A DNA stretch of 60,496 bases from a virus. The stretch spans positions 1-60,496 of IMG/VR virus record IMGVR_UViG_3300033146_000395. One strand, written 5' to 3'. The notes beneath the pieces were generated by a model, which was not told the origin of the DNA, ran no database searches, and saw only the letters and a list, made by a program, of their open reading frames with translations. Below are positions 56,689 to 60,496 of this stretch, one piece after another. The position numbers were made by a program, and so were the translations under genes. Every line of letters begins with the position of its first letter. Position 1 is the stretch's first letter.

Positions 56689-56901
56689 ATGCAACAGAGA
56701 AAACGAGTTCGCACTAAAAGTGTGGGCATATTCATGCATAATCAATACACCAGCAGACGAAAGAAATTTGGTGAATTGGTTAAATTAAGACTGATCGAGA
56801 AAGGTCTTGACATTACGACTGCGACATTCAAAGCAGAATGCCAACTACTAAACAATGAGTTAAGGCAAAGCAGACTTGAACGACAACTATCAATGATATG
56901 A
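56689..56901 (+). CDS. Basic hypothetical protein (70 aa)
   Basis: Highly Arg/Lys-rich, helical (L-R-L-I-E-K-G-L-D-I-T-T-A-T-F-K-A-E-C-Q-L-L-N-N-E-L). First of the early small-gene series, overlapping the next gene by 4 nt. Unrecognised. Confidence 0.6.
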   Translation: MQQRKRVRTKSVGIFMHNQYTSRRKKFGELVKLRLIEKGLDITTATFKAECQLLNNELRQSRLERQLSMI

Positions 56902-57131
56902 AAGTAGAGTTGAAATATAAGGACGGCAAAGCCATTGGTTGGTCAATGAACGCAGAAAACCATGAGGAAAGACTGATTGTGAATACGATTAGAGACATGG
57001 AATTTTGGGGTACAGACGACAGGTGTATAGTGTATGACGGCAGAGAAGGTGGATCAATGGACTATGCAGGTAAATTAAAATGGGTACAAAAACGATACCA
57101 AAGAAAAAACATGGGTAGAAATGACTTTTAA
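56898..57131 (+). CDS. Hypothetical protein (77 aa)
   Basis: Alpha-beta composition with N-T-I-R-D-M-E-F-W-G-T-D-D-R-C-I-V-Y-D-G-R-E-G-G. Overlaps both neighbours (4 and 11 nt). Function unknown. Confidence 0.6.
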   Translation: MKVELKYKDGKAIGWSMNAENHEERLIVNTIRDMEFWGTDDRCIVYDGREGGSMDYAGKLKWVQKRYQRKNMGRNDF

Positions 57132-57267
57132 ATACAAACGACTGGCAACTGGAGTTGTCATAGTCCACACTCCAACCCTATCGGGGAGTGAGAGAGTAGA
57201 GGTCTATACTAAAAATGATTTCATGTATAGGGCTCATAGTAGATTAGAGAAGCTATATAAACCATAA
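57121..57267 (+). CDS. Small hypothetical protein (48 aa)
   Basis: ATG 57121 overlaps the preceding gene by 11 nt; TAA at 57267, 4 nt before the next ATG. Beta-rich start (L-A-T-G-V-V-I-V-H-T) and a basic helical end. Function unknown. Confidence 0.55.
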   Translation: MTFKYKRLATGVVIVHTPTLSGSERVEVYTKNDFMYRAHSRLEKLYKP

Positions 57268-57271
57268 GTAT

Positions 57272-57493
57272 ATGAGCGAAGAAAAGCACGTAAGCGTACC
57301 ACTGCAACTACTAAAAGACCTTAGAGTTCAGTTAAGGTCACATGGAGAATTGTTGAAATTATTTAAAGCATTAGATAACAATGACAACTATTTTCATGAA
57401 TGTAATGTTTGGTCAGATTATCATGACAAATATATACATGAAGATGAAGCGTATTTTGATGAAGAATACGATGATTGGAAACTTATAGAATAA
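57272..57493 (+). CDS. Acidic small protein (73 aa)
   Basis: N-terminal helix (L-Q-L-L-K-D-L-R-V-Q-L-R) and a very acidic aromatic C terminus (E-D-E-A-Y-F-D-E-E-Y-D-D-W). Such acidic DNA-mimic-like proteins are common among phage host-takeover factors, but this is only a compositional hint. Confidence 0.6.
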   Translation: MSEEKHVSVPLQLLKDLRVQLRSHGELLKLFKALDNNDNYFHECNVWSDYHDKYIHEDEAYFDEEYDDWKLIE

Positions 57494-57500
57494 ATAAATT

Positions 57501-57809
57501 ATGACTAATTATGACAACTGGCTGGTTGAACAAGAACACAGCTATCGGGGCTGGAACAAGAAAGCCCCAAGAACATGCGATATCACAGGCGAAGGCATGT
57601 GGGAAGGATTTGTATTGCATGACACGAAGTACATTAAGTACGAACACGATCTATTGGAAGAACTACGGAAATTAGATTGGAGTGAAGAAGAACTCAAGTA
57701 CGATATGAAAGTCAGTAGAATGACCGACCAAGAGATAGTCGAGATGTCGTATGAGGAGGGTGTCCACTATTGGACTGAATGGGAAATAGAAGATGAATTT
57801 CAAGATTAA
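57501..57809 (+). CDS. Acidic hypothetical protein (102 aa)
   Basis: Contains C-D-I-T-G-E-G-M-W-E-G-F-V and a strongly acidic helical rest (W-S-E-E-E-L-K-Y and E-W-E-I-E-D-E-F). Found between two other small genes at 7- and 3-nt gaps. The T-C-D-I-T-G-E-G-M-x-x-G part looks like a degenerate zinc-ribbon-like turn. Function unknown. Confidence 0.6.
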   Translation: MTNYDNWLVEQEHSYRGWNKKAPRTCDITGEGMWEGFVLHDTKYIKYEHDLLEELRKLDWSEEELKYDMKVSRMTDQEIVEMSYEEGVHYWTEWEIEDEFQD

Positions 57810-57812
57810 ATT

Positions 57813-58280
57813 ATGGGATTAGATATGTATTTGACAAAGGAAACTTATGTCAAGCAATGGGAACATCAAACTGATGAGGAAAGACACGAAGTGAGTGTCA
57901 AAAAGGGTGGAGAAGTACACCCAACAATTCAAACCAACAGAATTTCTGGAGTGGTTGAAGAAATTATGTATTGGAGAAAGGCGAACGCCATTCATGGGTG
58001 GTTCGTGGATAATTGTCAAGACGGCATAGACCAGTGTCAAAGGGCTCATGTAAGTGTAGAGCAACTGAAAGAACTCAGGGATTTGTGTCAGAAAGTTGTA
58101 CTTGAGAAGAAACCTGAGCTTTTGCCACCAAGAGAGGGGTTTTTCTTTGGGTCAAACACAGCAGATGACTGGTACTATTCTGATTTGGCAGAGACGGTGG
58201 CAGAACTTGACAAAGAACTCAAAGGTAAAACTGAAGAGGACTCTTGGTCAGTAGACTACTATTACAGATCATCATGGTAA
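57813..58280 (+). CDS. MGLDMYL-type phage protein (155 aa)
   Basis: Opens M-G-L-D-M-Y-L and has Y-W-R-K-A-N-A-I-H-G-W-F-V-D-N at about 49-63 and E-G-F-F-F-G-S near 109-115, the hallmarks of a very widespread family of phage and plasmid hypothetical proteins. No biochemical role is established. It overlaps the next gene by 7 nt. Complete length for the family. Confidence 0.8.
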   Translation: MGLDMYLTKETYVKQWEHQTDEERHEVSVKKGGEVHPTIQTNRISGVVEEIMYWRKANAIHGWFVDNCQDGIDQCQRAHVSVEQLKELRDLCQKVVLEKKPELLPPREGFFFGSNTADDWYYSDLAETVAELDKELKGKTEEDSWSVDYYYRSSW

Positions 58281-58429
58281 CGGAACTAACAGAACTACGA
58301 AAGTGGTTGAGAGTGTGGAAATATCCACCTAATGACGCAGCTTTTGACGAGGCTGAGCGACACCTAACAAAGGTGCACGACAAGTATGGGACAGTAGATC
58401 CCGTGATTATACAACAACTATTAAAATAA
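58274..58429 (+). CDS. Small helical hypothetical protein (51 aa)
   Basis: ATG 58274 is chosen rather than the longer 58244 start, because it leaves only 7 nt overlap with the MGLDMYL gene. Helical with W-L-R-V-W-K-Y-P-P-N-D. Function unknown. Confidence 0.55.
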   Translation: MVTELTELRKWLRVWKYPPNDAAFDEAERHLTKVHDKYGTVDPVIIQQLLK

Positions 58430-58434
58430 AAGTA

Positions 58435-58575
58435 ATGAAATTTATAGACTTATTTTTTGACATCATAGCTTTATTCCTGATTGTAATGTGCATTCTTGGG
58501 ATAGGAAAGCTAGCACACATGTTGGTAACAGAAGGAGTGGACAATGCTACCTTCGGGATATTTGAGGTGCTATGA
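58435..58575 (+). CDS. Single-pass membrane micropeptide (46 aa)
   Basis: From ATG 58435: F-I-D-L-F-F-D-I-I-A-L-F-L-I-V-M-C-I-L-G-I-G-K-L is a long hydrophobic segment, followed by a polar tail. TGA at 58575 overlaps the next ATG (58572) as ATGA. Possibly a membrane-acting early protein such as superinfection exclusion; inference. Confidence 0.6.
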   Translation: MKFIDLFFDIIALFLIVMCILGIGKLAHMLVTEGVDNATFGIFEVL

Positions 58576-58670
58576 TAAGTAATTGCTGTGGTGCACCACC
58601 ATCATACTTCAGTGATGAATTGTGTGGTGCATGTTTAGAATGGGCAGAATTTGAAAACGAGGACACATGA
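58572..58670 (+). CDS. Zinc-ribbon-like micropeptide (32 aa)
   Basis: N-C-C-G-A-P and L-C-G-A-C-L-E-W give two Cys pairs 12 residues apart in a 32-residue peptide, the minimal treble-clef/zinc-ribbon layout. Overlaps both neighbours as ATGA. Similar tiny CCGA proteins are frequent in phages. Function unknown. Confidence 0.6.
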   Translation: MISNCCGAPPSYFSDELCGACLEWAEFENEDT

Positions 58671-59083
58671 GAAAGTTTTTTATTGAAGGGCAAGACGTTA
58701 TGGACTTGTTCTATAATCAAGAAGATGTTTGCCGAGTATCTGTTTGCGAACATGAGCCATACGCAACCGACAAAGAAAATCTGAAACACAGCGAGTGGTT
58801 TCGAGTTGTTGAGTTTGGATACACAGCGATTGCCGTACAAGACGGATGGGGTTATTCAGCAAAACCCATTAAATATGAAGATGTAACAATGGTAAAGGTC
58901 AATAGCAGTGAGGGTAAATACGTGCTTGTTAGAAATCGTGAGAACCCACCCTTTGTTTGGCTTCGTTTGTTAGAACACTACGCATGGTATGTAGATGAAG
59001 AAGAAAGTGCAGGAAACATACCACTTAAATATAGAGAGTGGTTAAACGAGTATGGGCAAATCATAATAGAAAAATACTTATGA
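58667..59083 (+). CDS. Hypothetical protein (138 aa)
   Basis: Alpha-beta protein with several aromatic acidic clusters (V-D-E-E-E-S-A) and R-N-R-E-N-P-P-F-V-W-L-R-L-L-E-H. Overlaps its neighbours by 4 nt on both sides. No family recognised. Confidence 0.6.
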   Translation: MRKFFIEGQDVMDLFYNQEDVCRVSVCEHEPYATDKENLKHSEWFRVVEFGYTAIAVQDGWGYSAKPIKYEDVTMVKVNSSEGKYVLVRNRENPPFVWLRLLEHYAWYVDEEESAGNIPLKYREWLNEYGQIIIEKYL

Positions 59084-59271
59084 GTAGATGTAGATGTGGA
59101 AACGAGATACCCCAAGGCAGAATAGCTTTGGGGTTTTTTAATTGTGTCAGTTGTTCATCAACTGAAATGTATAGCTATGTGCCGATTATATACCATAAGA
59201 CAGGCAACACAATACAGATTGTAGACCAAGCTACAAGCAGAGCTGTACATAAATCTTGGAGGAGAAAGTGA
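59080..59271 (+). CDS. Small zinc-finger-like protein (63 aa)
   Basis: Start ATG 59080 overlaps the preceding stop. R-C-R-C-G-N-E-I-P-Q-G-R-I-A-L-G-F-F-N-C-V-S-C has two C-x-C/C-x-x-C pairs, like DksA/TraR-type zinc fingers. Y-H-K-T-G-N-T-I-Q-I follows and the tail is basic. Possible RNA polymerase or nucleic-acid binder; by motif only. Confidence 0.65.
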   Translation: MSRCRCGNEIPQGRIALGFFNCVSCSSTEMYSYVPIIYHKTGNTIQIVDQATSRAVHKSWRRK

Positions 59272-59289
59272 AAATTAAAATAAACAAAA

Positions 59290-59454
59290 GTGACTAGAGA
59301 TCAATTAATAGAGAAGGTGACAGACAAGTGGACAGATAATATATACAGCGATATCGTTGATGTATTGGAAGCATATACACTTGAATTCCAAATGGAAGAT
59401 GAAGCAAAACTTGTTGATGAAGTGATTGCTAAAATGATTGAAATGTATAAATAA
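59290..59454 (+). CDS. Small acidic helical protein, GTG start (54 aa)
   Basis: From GTG 59290 the product is helical and acidic (T-R-D-Q-L-I-E-K-V-T-D-K-W). It fills a 182-nt gap and its TAA shares a base with the next ATG (TAATG), which supports translation. Function unknown. Confidence 0.5.
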   Translation: MTRDQLIEKVTDKWTDNIYSDIVDVLEAYTLEFQMEDEAKLVDEVIAKMIEMYK

Positions 59455-59603
59455 TGTTTGATATAGTTTATAGATCCCAATGGGGGAATGAAGTAGTTGA
59501 CACTGCCGACACTAGGCAGGAAGCTGAATACTTGCGTGGCGAGTACATGCTAGCATTCAATAGTAGTAATATAACAATTAGAAAAGGAAGGAAAGATGAA
59601 TGA
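59454..59603 (+). CDS. Small phage protein (49 aa)
   Basis: I-V-Y-R-S-Q-W-G-N-E-V-V-D-T-A-D-T-R-Q-E-A-E-Y-L and an I-T-I-R-K-G-R-K tail. I recall V-V-D-T-A-D-T-x-x-E-A-E-Y-L as a recurrent small-phage-protein motif. Overlaps the amidoligase gene by 8 nt and the preceding gene by 1 nt. Confidence 0.6.
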   Translation: MFDIVYRSQWGNEVVDTADTRQEAEYLRGEYMLAFNSSNITIRKGRKDE

Positions 59604-60496
59604 GGAATTAGTTGAGGACTTGGTCCAAGTGTACCCTGATGATGGGGAACACAATAAAGACGAGTGTGTGTATGCCGACTATGTAGATAGGTATATACTA
59701 AAGGAAGATGCATATCAGTGTGAGGAAACTGGAAGCTGGTATCATCAGCATAATGTCCATGATCACATGACATGGTGCGAATATGACGGCGTGTGGGTTG
59801 AGCATGAGTATGCTTGGAGATGTGAGGCAAATGATGAGTATTTTTATCACACCGACTACAAAGGAGAGTTGTATAACAATGAAGGGTATATTCATACTGA
59901 AAACCCTGATGAGTACGAATATGTGGAGCATGGTCGCGCCGAAGGGTATTGGCTGTATCGAGACGACACTGCATGGTGCTATGATATAGATGGGCCTGTT
60001 CATAGTGATGACGCATTTTATTGCGAGGACGATGGGGAGTACTACTATGATGAAGATGAGATGCCAAGTAGATCTAACGATGAAGATATATGTTCGTATC
60101 ACGGCTCACCTCAGCCAGAGATGATTCTAAATGCAGATGATAGCTATATGAGAATCGGATTTGAGATAGAGAAGACGTACTTTAGAGGGTTCAATGGTTA
60201 TGATGTAGATTCCGAGGGTGATCATGTAGGCTCTCACACTTTGTTCAAAGGCTACGAGAGTGACAGCTCATGTGGAGTTGAAGCTATCACAAACATACTA
60301 CCACTAGATAGTCCAAGGAGTGAGGGTAGGAATGCAGTGTTTGAGTATTTTGACGAGGCAGAATGTATTATCAATTCGCCAGCGAGCAAAAGATGTGGTG
60401 GACATATATGTATATCTGTGATGGGTTGGAATCCATACGATATGCTTGACAGAATGCGTGGTAACATGGCAATACTGTACTCAATGTACAGATGGA
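59596..60496 (+). CDS. Amidoligase-like protein, N-terminal 300 residues (continues at base 1)
   Basis: ATG 59596 opens a frame with no stop to the window end. Residues 1-180 are tandem modules of about 16-18 residues, each with a W/Y-x-C-E/Y box, an aromatic pair and an acidic His/Asp box (W-C-E-Y-D-G-V-W, F-Y-C-E-D-D-G-E-Y-Y-Y-D-E-D), resembling repeated half zinc-ribbons. The amidoligase domain begins at I187-G-F-E-I-E (E190, E192), followed by D222-x-S-x-C-G-V-E229 and G268-G-H-I-C-I-S274, and closes in the part at 1-341. Amidoligases use ATP to join a carboxylate to an amine. An 8-nt overlap links it to the preceding gene and 3 nt to the GATase/cyclotransferase gene. Substrate unknown. 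Confidence 0.8.
   Translation, partial: MNEELVEDLVQVYPDDGEHNKDECVYADYVDRYILKEDAYQCEETGSWYHQHNVHDHMTWCEYDGVWVEHEYAWRCEANDEYFYHTDYKGELYNNEGYIHTENPDEYEYVEHGRAEGYWLYRDDTAWCYDIDGPVHSDDAFYCEDDGEYYYDEDEMPSRSNDEDICSYHGSPQPEMILNADDSYMRIGFEIEKTYFRGFNGYDVDSEGDHVGSHTLFKGYESDSSCGVEAITNILPLDSPRSEGRNAVFEYFDEAECIINSPASKRCGGHICISVMGWNPYDMLDRMRGNMAILYSMYRW

Noticed and set aside
59468-60102. Long minus ORFs (199 and 134 codons) rich in His/Thr/Arg
   Set aside because: Antisense shadows of the acidic/aromatic repeats of the amidoligase gene, whose plus frame has clear motifs and operon context.
1-60496. Lysogeny genes, attachment sites or insertion sequences
   Set aside because: No integrase, recombinase, transposase or CI-type repressor motifs were found, and no attachment-like repeats noticed; a strictly lytic cycle is the simpler reading.

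Overview
The window looks like one complete genome of a tailed, virulent podovirus-type phage, with a virion gene set like that of crAss-like phages, infecting a Bacteroidota (probably marine flavobacterial) host. Support for the host: gene starts are AT-rich with no Shine-Dalgarno pattern, and several gene fronts carry the Bacteroidota -7 box TAnnTTTG, once with a perfect -33 TTTG 20 nt upstream (2613-2644). Support for the phage type: terminase, portal, scaffold, major capsid protein, ring/adaptor proteins and a P22 gp10-like stabilisation protein follow each other in the crAss-like order. The two window ends join in frame inside one gene (59596-60496 continues into 1-341 as a 413-residue amidoligase-like protein), so the molecule is circular or circularly permuted and appears complete at about 60.5 kb.

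Layout. Plus-strand genes run from about 55.57 kb through the window end/start to 12.08 kb. This arm begins with many very small accessory proteins (56.7-59.6 kb). The amidoligase and a glutamine amidotransferase/gamma-glutamylcyclotransferase fusion follow (59.6-1.4 kb). After a promoter-attenuator-like leader (2.61-2.72 kb) comes the replication/recombination block: annealing protein, RecE-like nuclease, VirE-N primase plus SF3 helicase, SF2 helicase, VRR nuclease, two DnaA-domain-IV-like DNA binders and a metallophosphoesterase. No DNA or RNA polymerase gene is visible. The minus strand from 52.2 down to 12.06 kb is the late region. It begins with a run of tiny Lys-rich proteins and minor virion proteins, then lysis genes (single-TM proteins, Trx-like protein, M15 endolysin, holin), two large fibres, packaging and head genes, tail adaptor/ring genes, a 2794-residue tail hub/adhesin, and large internal (ejection) proteins ending in a 1490-residue protein.

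Between late and early arms lie GroEL/GroES (minus), one plus-strand winged-helix-like gene, and a 2.1-kb control region (54.54-56.69 kb). That region holds clustered CGTCAY motifs, direct repeats, a 70-bp alternating purine-pyrimidine (Z-DNA-prone) tract, and about 650 nt that is nearly ORF-free but dense in hairpins and ends in a terminator-like stem. This last stretch is my best candidate for an undescribed element, possibly a large structured RNA. The two arms diverge at about 55.2-55.6 kb and converge at about 12.07 kb.

All family assignments rest on motif recognition by eye; no database search was possible.
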